Source: Fodinicurvata sediminis DSM 21159 (GTDB lineage: Bacteria; Pseudomonadota; Alphaproteobacteria; Kiloniellales; DSM-21159). Taken from it: a DNA stretch of 64,000 bases. Made by a program: the position numbers and the translations under genes. Each line of letters opens with the position of its first letter. Position 1 is the stretch's first letter. The notes under the pieces were generated by a model. The model searched no databases. It saw nothing but the letters and a program-made list of their open reading frames with translations, and was not told where the DNA came from. Shown piece by piece: positions 8,670 to 18,015 of the stretch. Location of the stretch: contig NZ_ATVH01000015.1 in the NCBI RefSeq assembly GCF_000420625.1, forward strand, positions 62,001 through 126,000. Direction: 5' to 3'.

Positions 8670-9479
8670 ATGGATTTCACCTACCTGATCGCCGCACTGG
8701 CCGCAGCCGGGGTGGCGGCGGGTATACTGGCCGGCTTGCTAGGGGTTGGTGGCGGCATCGTCATCGTGCCTGTCCTTTTCAGCAGCCTGCTTCTGGTCGG
8801 GGTGGATCCTGCCATCTGCATGCACATCGCAGTGGGCACCTCCCTGATGACCATTGTCGCGACCTCCCTGTCCTCGGCCCGGGCACATCATCGCAGGGGC
8901 GCTATCGATTGGACCCTGGCGAAGCGTTGGGCCCTGGCCATTGCCCTGGGCGCCGTGGCCGGCGGCCTGGTCGCGCGTTTCCTGGACAGCCAGGAGCTGT
9001 CGCTGTTCTTTGCGATCGTGGCGATGGCGGTCGCCATCTACCTGACGGTGCGCAAGGAAGGCTCACAGCTCTTTGCAGGACTGCCCAAGGGGGCGAAGGC
9101 ACAGCCAATCCCGCTGCTGATCGGTTTTGTTTCCTCCCTGATCGGCATTGGGGGCGGTACCTTCACCGTCCCGGTGCTCAGTTCCTGTGGCTATCCCGTG
9201 CGTAACGCCGTGGCCACCTCATCCTTCTTCGGCCTGCTGATCAGTCTGCCCGGCGCTCTGACCTTCATGGCCTCTGGCTGGGGTGACCCGCGCCTGCCGC
9301 CCTTGTCGCTGGGGTATGTCAGCCTGTTGGGCTTTGTCATCATCGCGCCGCTGACGACCTTGGCGGCCCCCTGGGGGGCCAGGATGGCCCATGTCGTTTC
9401 GCCCAATATACTGCGCCGCCTGTTTGCCATCTTCCTGGCGCTCACAGCCATAAAGATGGGCTACAGCGCGCTGGCCTGA
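8670..9479 (+). CDS. TauE/SafE-family membrane exporter
   Basis: A 269-residue integral membrane protein with about eight helices and the family's paired glycine-rich segments: GLLGVGGGIVIVP near the N-terminus and SLIGIGGGTFTVPVL after the mid-point. Members export sulfite, sulfoacetate or other small anions. I start at ATG 8670, which opens directly into helix 1 as in homologues; TTG 8655 or upstream codons in the same frame remain possible since no strong ribosome site is seen. Next to a TPP enzyme this recalls sulfonate catabolism, where sulfite must be exported, but the link is inference. Confidence 0.88.
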   Translation: MDFTYLIAALAAAGVAAGILAGLLGVGGGIVIVPVLFSSLLLVGVDPAICMHIAVGTSLMTIVATSLSSARAHHRRGAIDWTLAKRWALAIALGAVAGGLVARFLDSQELSLFFAIVAMAVAIYLTVRKEGSQLFAGLPKGAKAQPIPLLIGFVSSLIGIGGGTFTVPVLSSCGYPVRNAVATSSFFGLLISLPGALTFMASGWGDPRLPPLSLGYVSLLGFVIIAPLTTLAAPWGARMAHVVSPNILRRLFAIFLALTAIKMGYSALA

Positions 9480-9530
9480 TTTTCCGTCGATACCTGTTGT
9501 GCCGCGTTTCACCGGAAAGGACCTCACCCC

Positions 9531-10445
9531 ATGACCCAGTTGCCCGCCCGCAATCAGATCTTCCTGGATCATGTTGCTCATTTTGTTCCTTCACTTGAGG
9601 ATGCCAGTGCTGCCATGGAGGCCGCCGGCTTCGTGCTGACGCCCTTCACGCGTCAGCAGAACCGTACGCCCGAGGGTATGGTGCCATCGGGCATGGCCAA
9701 CCGCTGCATCATGCTGGACGAGGGCTACATCGAACTGTTGACCGCAGTGAGTGAGACAGAGTTGTCCCGGCAGTTTCAACAGGCCGTGGAACGCTATGTG
9801 GGCCTGCACCTGATCGCACTGGCCTGCGGCGACGCCGAGGCGGCTCATGCCCATCTGGAGCGCGAAGACTTCGCACCCAATGAGCCGGTCAATCTGACGC
9901 GCCCGGTCGAGGGAGAAGAGGGCGAGGAGATGGAAGCCCGATTCACGGTCCTCCGCGTGAATCCGGGGATCATGCCCGAGGGGCGAATCCAGATCCTGGA
10001 GCACCATACCGAGAAGGCCGTCTGGCAACCGCGTTTCAAGGCACACGACAATGCCGTGCGTTCGCTCAAGGCCGTGCTTCTGGTGGTCGAAGACCCCCAG
10101 GAGGCCGCCGTTCGCTTCGGTCGATTCTGCGGCCGTCCCTCCGAGGCCTGTGGCGACGGGAAATTCAGGCTGGAGCTGGATCGGGGCAGCTGTGTCTTTC
10201 TGAGCCGCGAAGCGGCCAGCGCGCAATTACCCTGGCTGAAGGAAGGGCTACAGGCGCCCTGGATGGCCGTCCAGGCCCTTGGCTCCAGCGATCTTCCCAG
10301 GACGGTCGAACGCTTTTCGGCCGCCGGGTTTACCGTCATTGCCGGATCAGTCGAGAGCGGCGAGGTGACCTTCCGCCTGCCGGCTGCCCTGGGCGGCTAC
10401 CTGAGCGTCGTTGCTCATGACGCTCAGCCTTCCTGGGCTGCCTGA
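9531..10445 (+). CDS. Glyoxalase-like (VOC superfamily) protein
   Basis: A 304-residue soluble protein with two VOC-like halves. The N-terminal part (FLDHVAHFVPSLEDA, then GMANRCIMLDEGYIELL) matches the Glyoxalase_3 type, with a His near the start and Glu in the YIELL strand as likely metal ligands. Function is unknown; relatives act on small hydroxy or keto compounds. It begins 51 nt after the TauE-like gene with GGAAAGGACC ahead of the ATG. Its 3' end overlaps the converging TRAP permease gene by 22 nt. Confidence 0.82.
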   Translation: MTQLPARNQIFLDHVAHFVPSLEDASAAMEAAGFVLTPFTRQQNRTPEGMVPSGMANRCIMLDEGYIELLTAVSETELSRQFQQAVERYVGLHLIALACGDAEAAHAHLEREDFAPNEPVNLTRPVEGEEGEEMEARFTVLRVNPGIMPEGRIQILEHHTEKAVWQPRFKAHDNAVRSLKAVLLVVEDPQEAAVRFGRFCGRPSEACGDGKFRLELDRGSCVFLSREAASAQLPWLKEGLQAPWMAVQALGSSDLPRTVERFSAAGFTVIAGSVESGEVTFRLPAALGGYLSVVAHDAQPSWAA

Positions 10446-12391
10446 GAGCGCCGGCTGGCGAACCACAGCCAGCCGGCCAGTACGGCAAATATCGCAAGGC
10501 CGACAATGGACGCCCAGAGGCTGGGGTGCAGCAATCCCCCCGCCGCCGGCAGCAGCAGCAGGCGTTCGACCAGGTGCAGGCGGCGGAACAGGAAACCTTC
10601 CAGCATCACGTTGAGGGCGATCACCCCGAACAGGGCCATGGCGGAAACCACCAGGGCATCCAGGATATTGGCATCGATGCCGAGGATCTCGGGATGGACC
10701 GCGAAGAGGAAAGGCAGCACGAAGCCGGGCAGTCCAAGCCGCACGGCCATGAAGCTGGTTCGGAAGAAGCTGCCGTCCGCGATCTTCGAGGTCACCAGAC
10801 AGCAGATGGCCACCGGCGGTGTGATGGCCGAGACATTGGCGAAGAAGAAGACGAAGAAGTGGGCTGCCAGCAGCGGCACGCCGAGTTCGACCAGCGCCGG
10901 TGCGCCCATCAGGGCCACCAGGATGTAGGAGGCCGAGGTCGGCAGGCCCAGCCCGAAGGCAATACAGGCCAGGGCCGCCACCATCAGCAGCAGCGCAAGG
11001 TCGCCGCCAGCCAGCTCGAGCATCCAGAAGGAGAGTTTCTGGGCGAAGCCGGTAACGGTGAGGACCTCCACCAGCACGCCGATCACCGCGACGACGATGC
11101 CGATCTGGGCGCCACGCAGGGCCGCATCATAGGCGGTGCGCGCGCCGAGCTTGATGATGTTGACGATGATGTTGGCCAGGCCACGCCAGTGGAAGGCAAG
11201 TTCGCGCAGAACATAGAGCCCCAGCAGGATGCCGGCTGCGTGCAGGGAAACGCGCCCCGGCAGGTTGGTGATCAGCAGCATCGTGATCAGGTAGGCGATA
11301 GCGATGAAGAAGTGGGCATTCCACAGGCAGGTGCGCCACATGGAATGCTCCACCTCCAGTTCCTTCTGCATGGTCTCGTCGGCCGAGGCATCCAGGTCGA
11401 ACTTCACGGCACGCAGGTGCACCGCGAACATCAGGTAGAGGTAGTAGATCAGTGCCGGGAAGGCGGCGGCGATGATGATTTCGCCATAAGGGATGCCAGT
11501 CAGTCCGACGATCAGGAAGGCGGCCAGGCCCATCATCGGCGGCGTGATCTGTCCGCCGGTGGAGGAGACCGCCTCTACGGCGCCCGCGAATTCCGGCTTG
11601 AAGCCGACTCGCTTCATCAGCGGTATTGTCAGCGCACCGGTGGAAGCGGCGTTGGCCACGCTGGAGCCCGAGACCATGCCCATCATGCCCGAGGAGATGA
11701 TGGCAATCTGCGCCGGTCCAGCGCGGGTCTTTCCGCCGATACGGAAGGCCACCTGCATGATGAAGTCGATGCAGCCGGTCATCTTCATGGCGGCGGCCAT
11801 CACCATGAAGGGAAAGATCGTTCCCGCCGAAAGCTCGGCCAGGCTGCCCAGCAGGCCGCTGAAGTAGGGAATCGAGGTATAGCCGATCAGGCGCTTGAGC
11901 GTGATGCCGCCATGATAGAGCAGGCCCTGGGGCAGGAGATCTCCGAAATAGCCGTAGAGCAGGCCCACGACGGCGATCGCGCTGACCACCCAGCCCCACT
12001 CGCGCAACGAGGCATAGAGACATATGCCCAGGAAGACCCAGGCGACAAGCATGTCGGTGCTGTTGGGCAGGAAGGAGCGCTGGCTGGTGAGCGCATGATG
12101 TTCGGTGAAGATGTAGAAGATCGCCACCGCTGCCACGATGGCGAGCAGCAGGTGGACAATCTTCGAAACCGCGCTTTTCGTATGCGCGGCGGCAAAGAGG
12201 AAGATCAGGGCCGCAGCCCCACCCACGTGCGCAATCTTGAACTGGCCGGACGGCAGCGTGTAGGTGAGTACCTGCACCACATGCGTCAGCACGAAGACAA
12301 TCGCGGCCAGGCCGAAGAGCAGCGTGATACGCGGGTCGCCGGCATCCTCATCCGTGAAGATGCCGGCGAGACGCTGAAAGGGTCCTTTCAT
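10424..12391 (-). CDS. TRAP transporter permease, fused small and large subunits (TAXI type, first system)
   Basis: A 655-residue multi-helix membrane protein typical of TAXI-associated TRAP systems, in which the 4-helix DctQ-like part and the 12-helix DctM-like part are one chain. The DctM part shows SGTIFPFMVMAAAMKMTG, SSGMMGMVSGSSVANAA and SSTGGQITPPMMG. It uses ion gradients to import a substrate delivered by the periplasmic protein encoded 40 nt upstream. Substrates of TAXI systems are poorly known (dicarboxylates, glutamate). The ATG at 12391 follows the binding-protein stop closely, so the two form one operon. Confidence 0.94.
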   Translation of the reverse strand: MKGPFQRLAGIFTDEDAGDPRITLLFGLAAIVFVLTHVVQVLTYTLPSGQFKIAHVGGAAALIFLFAAAHTKSAVSKIVHLLLAIVAAVAIFYIFTEHHALTSQRSFLPNSTDMLVAWVFLGICLYASLREWGWVVSAIAVVGLLYGYFGDLLPQGLLYHGGITLKRLIGYTSIPYFSGLLGSLAELSAGTIFPFMVMAAAMKMTGCIDFIMQVAFRIGGKTRAGPAQIAIISSGMMGMVSGSSVANAASTGALTIPLMKRVGFKPEFAGAVEAVSSTGGQITPPMMGLAAFLIVGLTGIPYGEIIIAAAFPALIYYLYLMFAVHLRAVKFDLDASADETMQKELEVEHSMWRTCLWNAHFFIAIAYLITMLLITNLPGRVSLHAAGILLGLYVLRELAFHWRGLANIIVNIIKLGARTAYDAALRGAQIGIVVAVIGVLVEVLTVTGFAQKLSFWMLELAGGDLALLLMVAALACIAFGLGLPTSASYILVALMGAPALVELGVPLLAAHFFVFFFANVSAITPPVAICCLVTSKIADGSFFRTSFMAVRLGLPGFVLPFLFAVHPEILGIDANILDALVVSAMALFGVIALNVMLEGFLFRRLHLVERLLLLPAAGGLLHPSLWASIVGLAIFAVLAGWLWFASRRSQAAQEG

Positions 12392-12431
12392 GTAGGGTCC
12401 TGCGGTCCTGTTTCCTTGAGCGAGAGCGTTA

Positions 12432-13454
12432 TTATTCCGCTTCGGTCATGGAGTCGGACCAGAGGTCGTTCTCCTTGTAGTACTTGGCAGCGCCTTTGTG
12501 GATGGGGAAGCCGTCCACAAGGTACTGGGCACCGAACTCCAGGTTGATGTCCTTGAACTGGACGCCCAGGTCCTGGACCGAGTCGGTGTTCTCGAAGATG
12601 GCCTGCATGATTTCGTAGCCCACCTCCTCGGAGACATCCGGAGAAGCGGCGAGTACGCCGGAGAAGGAAGCCCCCTGGATATCCTCGTCGATACCTTCGG
12701 CGGAGCCGGCCGGGATCGTGCCGAACATGATGCCCGGGTTCAGTTCCTTCGCCTTTTCCATGACCTCGTCCGGAATCGGCAGGATGCGCACCTCTGTGGT
12801 CGAGGCCAGCTCGGAAAGGATCGGCGACGGACGACCGTTGGTCAGCAGCGAGGGGATGCAGTCCACGGAATCGCCGCGCAGGGCATCGTAGCTTTCACGC
12901 CAGGAGCCGTAGGTCCACTCGATATCGTCCAGGATACCGGCGGCCTCGAAGAGGACCCCCCACATGGTGGCCGTGGAACTGCCGGCCGGCGAGGGCATGC
13001 AGCGGCGCCCGCGCAGGTCCTCCAGGGTGTGGATGTCACTGTCGGCGCGTACCATGGGCGTGCAGTTGAACAGGGTATAGGCGAACATCTGATGGACCGT
13101 GATGGGCTCCGGATAGGGGTCGTTGCCCTCGAAAGCCGGCTGCCAGTCGGTGGAGGTCGTCTGGCCCATCTGGATGACGCCCTCATGGAACAGCTGCATG
13201 TTCTCGGTGCCGCCGCTGGTGGACATGGAGGCGTTCTCGATGTCGGTGTTGCGGTTCACCGTGTTGGCCAGGCCCTCGATGATGACATAGCCGGTCGAGC
13301 CCTGGGAGGACGAACCCCACTGAAGACTCTGCTGGGCGAACACGCTGGTGGTGTGCAGGCCGAGGCTACCGGCGGCAGCGCCCGCAGCGCCGAGGCGCAG
13401 CGCATCGCGACGGGAAAGCTCGGAAAGATTAAATCGGTTGGATTGGCGTGACAT
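12432..13454 (-). CDS. TAXI-family TRAP solute-binding protein (first system)
   Basis: A 340-residue periplasmic binding protein. It starts at the ATG at 13454 (MSRQSNRF), not at the longer frame, because this gives a twin-arginine-type signal (SRRDALRLG, Arg15-Arg16, then a hydrophobic Ala/Gly stretch to VFAQQ). The mature part has the TAXI pattern: SSSQGSTGY, RGRRCMPSPAGSS, WTYGSWRESYDALRGD. Tat export would imply folding before secretion. It is the first gene of the TRAP operon and diverges from the gamma-glutamyltransferase gene across a 202-nt region with a GTATAC-centred palindrome. Confidence 0.92.
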   Translation of the reverse strand: MSRQSNRFNLSELSRRDALRLGAAGAAAGSLGLHTTSVFAQQSLQWGSSSQGSTGYVIIEGLANTVNRNTDIENASMSTSGGTENMQLFHEGVIQMGQTTSTDWQPAFEGNDPYPEPITVHQMFAYTLFNCTPMVRADSDIHTLEDLRGRRCMPSPAGSSTATMWGVLFEAAGILDDIEWTYGSWRESYDALRGDSVDCIPSLLTNGRPSPILSELASTTEVRILPIPDEVMEKAKELNPGIMFGTIPAGSAEGIDEDIQGASFSGVLAASPDVSEEVGYEIMQAIFENTDSVQDLGVQFKDINLEFGAQYLVDGFPIHKGAAKYYKENDLWSDSMTEAE

Positions 13455-13480
13455 ATATAGTCTCCCTATTATTGTGGATA

Positions 13481-13504
13481 TACTTGTCTGTATACAGGAA
13501 ATTA
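13481..13504. promoter_or_regulatory. GTATAC-centred palindrome between TRAP and GGT genes
   Basis: A perfect 10-bp palindrome CTGTATACAG (13488-13497) is flanked by further symmetric bases (TA-TT on the left, AA-TA on the right). FCD-type GntR proteins often bind such GTATAC cores. It sits between two divergent genes and could control both; the two GntR genes in this region are candidates. Confidence 0.5.
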
Positions 13505-13656
13505 TGCAGCATGAAGAGCCGGACGCAAGCCTAAATGCCATAGAGCATACCCCCGAATCTTCCTTCGATGCCAGTCCGGAAGCGGCGACTGAAAGCCAGT
13601 GGTTGCGGCGGACTGGAGGCCAATTCAACAATGACGAGACGAGAGAGCATAGAGCA

Positions 13657-15492
13657 ATGACACGGCCAGGAGACTTCACGACACGTCCGGAACTGCGCGG
13701 CACCTTCGGTGTTGCCGGCTCCACGCACTGGACAGCCACTGCCGTGGCCATGGGTGTCCTCGAGCGTGGGGGCAATGCCTTCGATGCGGCCGCGGCCGGG
13801 GGGTTCGTGCTGCAGGTAGTGGAACCGCACCTGAATGGCCCTGGTGGCGAGGTGCCGATCCTGACCTATTCCGCCAACCGGGATAAAATCGAAGTCGTCT
13901 GCGGCCAGGGAACGGCCCCCGCCGCGGCTTCGGCCAAGGGTTTTCGTGACATGGGCCTGGACCTGGTGCCCGGCACCGGTCTTTTGCCCGCCACCGTTCC
14001 CGGCGCCTTCGGGGCCTGGCTGCGGATGCTGGCCGATCATGGAAGCATGCCGCTGCGCGAAGTGCTGGAACCCGCCATCTTCTATGCCGAGCAGGGCTTT
14101 CCGCTGGTGCCCAAGATCGTCAACGCGCTGCGTGCCGTGGAGCCGCTGTTCCGCAATGACTGGCCGAGTTCCGCCGAGGTCTATCTTTCATCCAACGGTC
14201 ATCCGCAGGAAGGCGACCTGTTCCGCAATCCGGGCCTGGCGGCCACTTACCGCCGTATTGTCGAGGAAGCGGAATCTGCTGGTCGCGATCGTGAAACCCA
14301 GTTGGAGGGGGCACGCAAGTGCTGGTACGAGGGCTTCGTGGCCGAGGCCATCGACAGCTTCTACCGCACGCAGGAGCTGAAGGATTCCACCGGGGAACAC
14401 CATAGCGGCCTTTTGACCGGCCAGGATATGGCCAACTGGCAGGCGACGGTGGAAGCGCCCGCGACTTATGACTATCACGGCCTGACGGTCGCCAAGTGCG
14501 GGCCCTGGAGCCAGGGGCCCTTCATGCTTCAGCAATTGGCCCTGCTGCGTGACCTGCCGTTGGGTGACCTGCCGCCGGACGGGGCGGACTTCATTCATAC
14601 GGTCGTGGAGGCGGCCAAGCTGGCCTTTGCCGACCGCGAGGCCTGGTATGGAGATTCAGCCGGAGAAGTGCCGCTGGAGACCCTGCTCTCCGATGCCTAC
14701 AACGCCGAACGGCGCAAACTGATGGGCGAGCGGGCTTCTGAAGATTTCCGTCCCGGTGCGCCGGATGGGCGCCGGCCGGTGCTGCCGGACTACGAGGTGG
14801 CCGGCGAGAACAGCATCGACGTGAACGCCATGCTGGGTGTTGGCGAGCCGACGGTCTCGAAAGCCGGCGAGGAGGAAACCGACAGCACGGGGGCACTGCG
14901 CGGGGACACCTGCCACATCGACGTGATCGACCGATGGGGCAACATGGTGGCGGCCACGCCCAGCGGCGGCTGGTTTCAGTCCAGTCCGGTGGTGCCCGAA
15001 CTGGGGTTCTCACTGTCCACCCGCGCGCAGATGTTCTGGTTGCAGGACGGCCTGCCCAGTACGCTTGCGGGCGGCAAGCGCCCACGCACCACGCTGACAC
15101 CTTCCATGGCGCTCAAGCACGGCAAGCCTTACCTGGCCTGGGGAACACCCGGCGGCGATCAGCAGGACCAGTGGTCGCTGAGCTTCCTGCTGCGCCATTT
15201 GCATCACGGCTACAACTTGCAGGAGGCTATCGATGCGCCCTCCTTCCACAGCGAACACCCGCCCAGTTCCTTCTGGCCGCGCCTGGCCAAGCCGAACGTC
15301 CTGCTGGTCGAGGGCCGCATGCCCAGGGCGACCGTGGAAGAGCTGAAGCGGCGCGGACATGACGTGAGTGTCGGCGAGGACTGGTCGGAAGGTCGCCTGT
15401 CGGCCTGTTCCCAGGAGACACGCAACGGCATGCGCTACCTGCGGGCCGGGGCCAATCCGCGCGGCATGCAAGGCTATGCCGCCGGCCGGTAA
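13657..15492 (+). CDS. Gamma-glutamyltransferase-family protein
   Basis: A 611-residue Ntn-hydrolase of the gamma-glutamyltransferase/cephalosporin-acylase family, which self-cleaves before a Thr that becomes the nucleophile. That site is probably the Thr in GDTCHIDVID (~residue 418), followed by WGNMVAATPSGG and later TPGGDQQDQW. The start at ATG 13657 has GAGAGAGCATAGAG ahead. There is no clear signal peptide, so it may act in the cytoplasm, unlike classical periplasmic GGT. Beside a TAXI-TRAP system it could hydrolyse an imported gamma-glutamyl or other amide compound (inference). Confidence 0.88.
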   Translation: MTRPGDFTTRPELRGTFGVAGSTHWTATAVAMGVLERGGNAFDAAAAGGFVLQVVEPHLNGPGGEVPILTYSANRDKIEVVCGQGTAPAAASAKGFRDMGLDLVPGTGLLPATVPGAFGAWLRMLADHGSMPLREVLEPAIFYAEQGFPLVPKIVNALRAVEPLFRNDWPSSAEVYLSSNGHPQEGDLFRNPGLAATYRRIVEEAESAGRDRETQLEGARKCWYEGFVAEAIDSFYRTQELKDSTGEHHSGLLTGQDMANWQATVEAPATYDYHGLTVAKCGPWSQGPFMLQQLALLRDLPLGDLPPDGADFIHTVVEAAKLAFADREAWYGDSAGEVPLETLLSDAYNAERRKLMGERASEDFRPGAPDGRRPVLPDYEVAGENSIDVNAMLGVGEPTVSKAGEEETDSTGALRGDTCHIDVIDRWGNMVAATPSGGWFQSSPVVPELGFSLSTRAQMFWLQDGLPSTLAGGKRPRTTLTPSMALKHGKPYLAWGTPGGDQQDQWSLSFLLRHLHHGYNLQEAIDAPSFHSEHPPSSFWPRLAKPNVLLVEGRMPRATVEELKRRGHDVSVGEDWSEGRLSACSQETRNGMRYLRAGANPRGMQGYAAGR

Positions 15493-15533
15493 AGCCCCTA
15501 AGAGACTGACGTTATCACGAAAAGGAGCAGACA

Positions 15534-16316
15534 ATGGATTTGGGACTGAAGGACAAGCGCGCCCTGGTTTTCGCCTCCACCAAGGGACTGGGCCGCGCCA
15601 TTGCCACCGCCCTGGCAGCAGAAGGGGCGCAGGTGATCGTCTCGGGGCGCTCCGATACGGAGCAGGTGGCCCGCGAGATTGCCGCCGAGACCGGTGCCCA
15701 GGTGCAGGGCATTGCCTGTGATCTGCACGAGCGCAGCCAGGTGGACAGCCTGATCGACCAGGCGGAGCAGGCCATGGGCGGCATCGACGTACTGGTTCTG
15801 AATGGCGGTGGACCACCGCCCAAACCGGCCCTGGGCGTCGAGGACTCGGAATGGTCGCTCTGGTTCGAGCGCATGGTGGGGAACTTGATCCATGCCGCCA
15901 CACGCTGCCTGCCGGACATGCGCGAACGCGGCTGGGGGCGGCTGTTGACCGTGGCCTCCTCGGCGGCGGTGCAGCCGGTGCCCAACATGGCGCTGTCCAA
16001 CAGTCTGCGTGCCTCGCTGCTGGCCTGGAACAAGACGCTTTCGTCCGAAGTCGCAGCCGATGGCGTGACCTGTAACGTCATCCTGCCCGGACGCATCGAC
16101 ACCGATCGCGTGGCACAGCTGGATGCCGCCCGCGCGGAACGCGAGCAGCGACCCCTGGACGAGGTGCAGAAGAGCATCCTGACCGAGATTCCGGCGCGTC
16201 GTTACGGCCAGCCCAAGGAATTCGGCGAGGTTGCGGCCTTCCTCTGTTCCGAACGGGCCAGTTTCGTCACCGGTACCACACAGCGTGTCGACGGGGGGCA
16301 GATCCGGGCCATCTGA
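15534..16316 (+). CDS. Short-chain dehydrogenase/reductase family protein with atypical active site
   Basis: A 260-residue Rossmann protein. The cofactor motif is STKGLGRA (residues 15-22), with acidic D63 in CDLHE and the NNAG motif replaced by NGGGPPP (90-96). The catalytic Ser region is VASSAAVQ (140-147), but the expected Tyr-x3-Lys is missing: the aligned stretch reads PNMALSNSLRASL. A branch of SDRs with a GGPPP-like motif and no YxxxK exists, so this is probably a real subfamily trait. Oxidoreductase activity is therefore uncertain. AAGGAG precedes the ATG, and the gene sits between GGT and TPP-enzyme genes on the same strand. Confidence 0.88.
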   Translation: MDLGLKDKRALVFASTKGLGRAIATALAAEGAQVIVSGRSDTEQVAREIAAETGAQVQGIACDLHERSQVDSLIDQAEQAMGGIDVLVLNGGGPPPKPALGVEDSEWSLWFERMVGNLIHAATRCLPDMRERGWGRLLTVASSAAVQPVPNMALSNSLRASLLAWNKTLSSEVAADGVTCNVILPGRIDTDRVAQLDAARAEREQRPLDEVQKSILTEIPARRYGQPKEFGEVAAFLCSERASFVTGTTQRVDGGQIRAI

Positions 16317-16368
16317 GCCCGGGCCTGCGCCGCAGCCGCCTCCAACAGATCAGAACGAAACGGATTCC

Positions 16369-18015
16369 ATGAAGACAGTCGGACAGCTCGTCGTCGATTC
16401 CCTGGCCGCCCAGGGGATAGACCGCCTTTTCTGTGTGCCGGGGGAAAGCTACCTGGGCTTGATGGAAGCCCTGCACGGGCATGACCAGATCGACACCGTG
16501 GTCTGTCGCCACGAATCCGGGGCCGGGTTCATGGCCCTGGCCGATGCGCGCATGACCTGTCGGCCCGGCGTGGCCTGTGTCAGCCGCGGTCCCGGAGCCT
16601 GCAATGCGGCCATTGCCGTGCACACCGCCCAACAGGACGGCGTGCCCTTCATCCTCTTCGTGGGGCAGGTGGCCAAGGACGACGTGCGCCGCGATTCCTT
16701 CCAGGAAATCGACTACGGCCAGATGTTCGGGCGCATCGCCAAGTGGACAGCGGAAGTGACCGATCCGAAGCGCATGACGGAGACCCTGCTGCGCGCTTTC
16801 CAGGTCGCCACCACGGGCCTGCCGGGACCGGTGGTGATCGCCGTGCCGGAGGATGTGCTGACGGCCCAGGTGGAAGCGGCCACGGTTCAGCCGCAGGCCA
16901 GGGTTCAGGCCGCGCCGGACCCGGCTGCGCTGGAGCAACTGCGCGGCTGGCTGGCCGAGGCCGAGCGGCCCCTGCTGCTGGCCGGCAGCGGCCTGGAGAA
17001 CGAGGCCGGGCGGGTGGCCCTGAAGGAACTGGCCGAGGCATGGAACCTGCCGGTGCTGGTCTCCTTCCGGCGCCAGGACCTGTTCGACAACGACCATCCG
17101 CTCTATGCCGGGGACATGGGCCTGTCCAATCCACCCAGCCAGCTGGAGCTGCTGCGGCAGTCGGACCTGCTGGTCACTCTGGGAGCGCGGCTGTCCGACA
17201 TCACCAGCCAGGGCTACAGCTTTCCCGAGATGGTGCGGCCCGAGATGCGCCTGGCCCATGTGCATGCCGATCCTGATGTGCTGGGCATCCATTTCGCGGC
17301 CGACCTGGCGCTCGCTTGCGATCCAGTGATCTGTGCCGAGGCCCTTGGAACGCCGGCCGCCGAACTGCCGGACCGGCAGGACTGGCTGTCGGCTCTGGCG
17401 CGCGAACGCGCGAGGATCCGGGCCGTGACGGACAGCGAGCAGCCGGACGGCATCCCCTTCGCCCGGGTGGTGGAGACGGTCGGCACGCACCTGGGTGAGG
17501 ATGCCATCGTCACGGTGGATGCGGGCAGCTTTGGTGCGCCGATCTATCGCGCCATTCCCTTCAGGCCGCCGCAGCGCCTGCTCTCGCCGATCTCGGGCGC
17601 CATGGGCTTCGGTGTGCCGGCGGCTGTGGCGGCGGGCCTGCGCATGCCCGAGCGGCCCATCGTCTGCTTCGTGGGCGACGGCGGTCTCTTGATGACCGGC
17701 AGCGAGCTGGCCGTGGCGCTGGAGCGCAAGCTGCCGCTGAAGGTGATCGTCGCAGAGAACAAGGTCTATGGCTCGATCCTGCTGCACCAGGAGCGGGACT
17801 ACCCCGGCCACTGGACCGGCACCACCTTCACCAACCCGGACCTGGAGGCCATCGGCGCTGCCTATGGCTGCGAGGTGACGCGTCTGGAGAACCTCTCCGA
17901 CTTGGAGCACCTGCCCGAGCTGATCGCCCGGCCCGGACCGCAGTTCATTGTGGTGACCAGCAGTGTGGAGGCCCTACTGGCCCCGGTGCGGCCGGGTGGG
18001 AAGCACGAGGGGTAG
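16369..18015 (+). CDS. Thiamine-diphosphate-dependent enzyme, acetolactate-synthase-like (second copy)
   Basis: A 548-residue TPP enzyme with catalytic Glu in CRHESGAGFMA, N-terminal pyrimidine-binding domain (1-170), central domain (LLLAGSGLENEAG), and C-terminal site GDGGLLMTGSELAVA to AENKVYG. It is clearly different in sequence from the copy at 5924-7639, so the two are not a recent duplication. ATG 16369 is chosen because it aligns with the family start (MKTVGQLVVDSL). The SDR gene ends 52 nt upstream on the same strand, suggesting one transcript from GGT to here. Substrate unknown. Confidence 0.9.
   Translation: MKTVGQLVVDSLAAQGIDRLFCVPGESYLGLMEALHGHDQIDTVVCRHESGAGFMALADARMTCRPGVACVSRGPGACNAAIAVHTAQQDGVPFILFVGQVAKDDVRRDSFQEIDYGQMFGRIAKWTAEVTDPKRMTETLLRAFQVATTGLPGPVVIAVPEDVLTAQVEAATVQPQARVQAAPDPAALEQLRGWLAEAERPLLLAGSGLENEAGRVALKELAEAWNLPVLVSFRRQDLFDNDHPLYAGDMGLSNPPSQLELLRQSDLLVTLGARLSDITSQGYSFPEMVRPEMRLAHVHADPDVLGIHFAADLALACDPVICAEALGTPAAELPDRQDWLSALARERARIRAVTDSEQPDGIPFARVVETVGTHLGEDAIVTVDAGSFGAPIYRAIPFRPPQRLLSPISGAMGFGVPAAVAAGLRMPERPIVCFVGDGGLLMTGSELAVALERKLPLKVIVAENKVYGSILLHQERDYPGHWTGTTFTNPDLEAIGAAYGCEVTRLENLSDLEHLPELIARPGPQFIVVTSSVEALLAPVRPGGKHEG

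Noticed and set aside
10526-12547. Open frame of 673 codons on the plus strand opposite the first TRAP permease
   Set aside because: Same reasoning: antisense shadow, no start signal and no motif.
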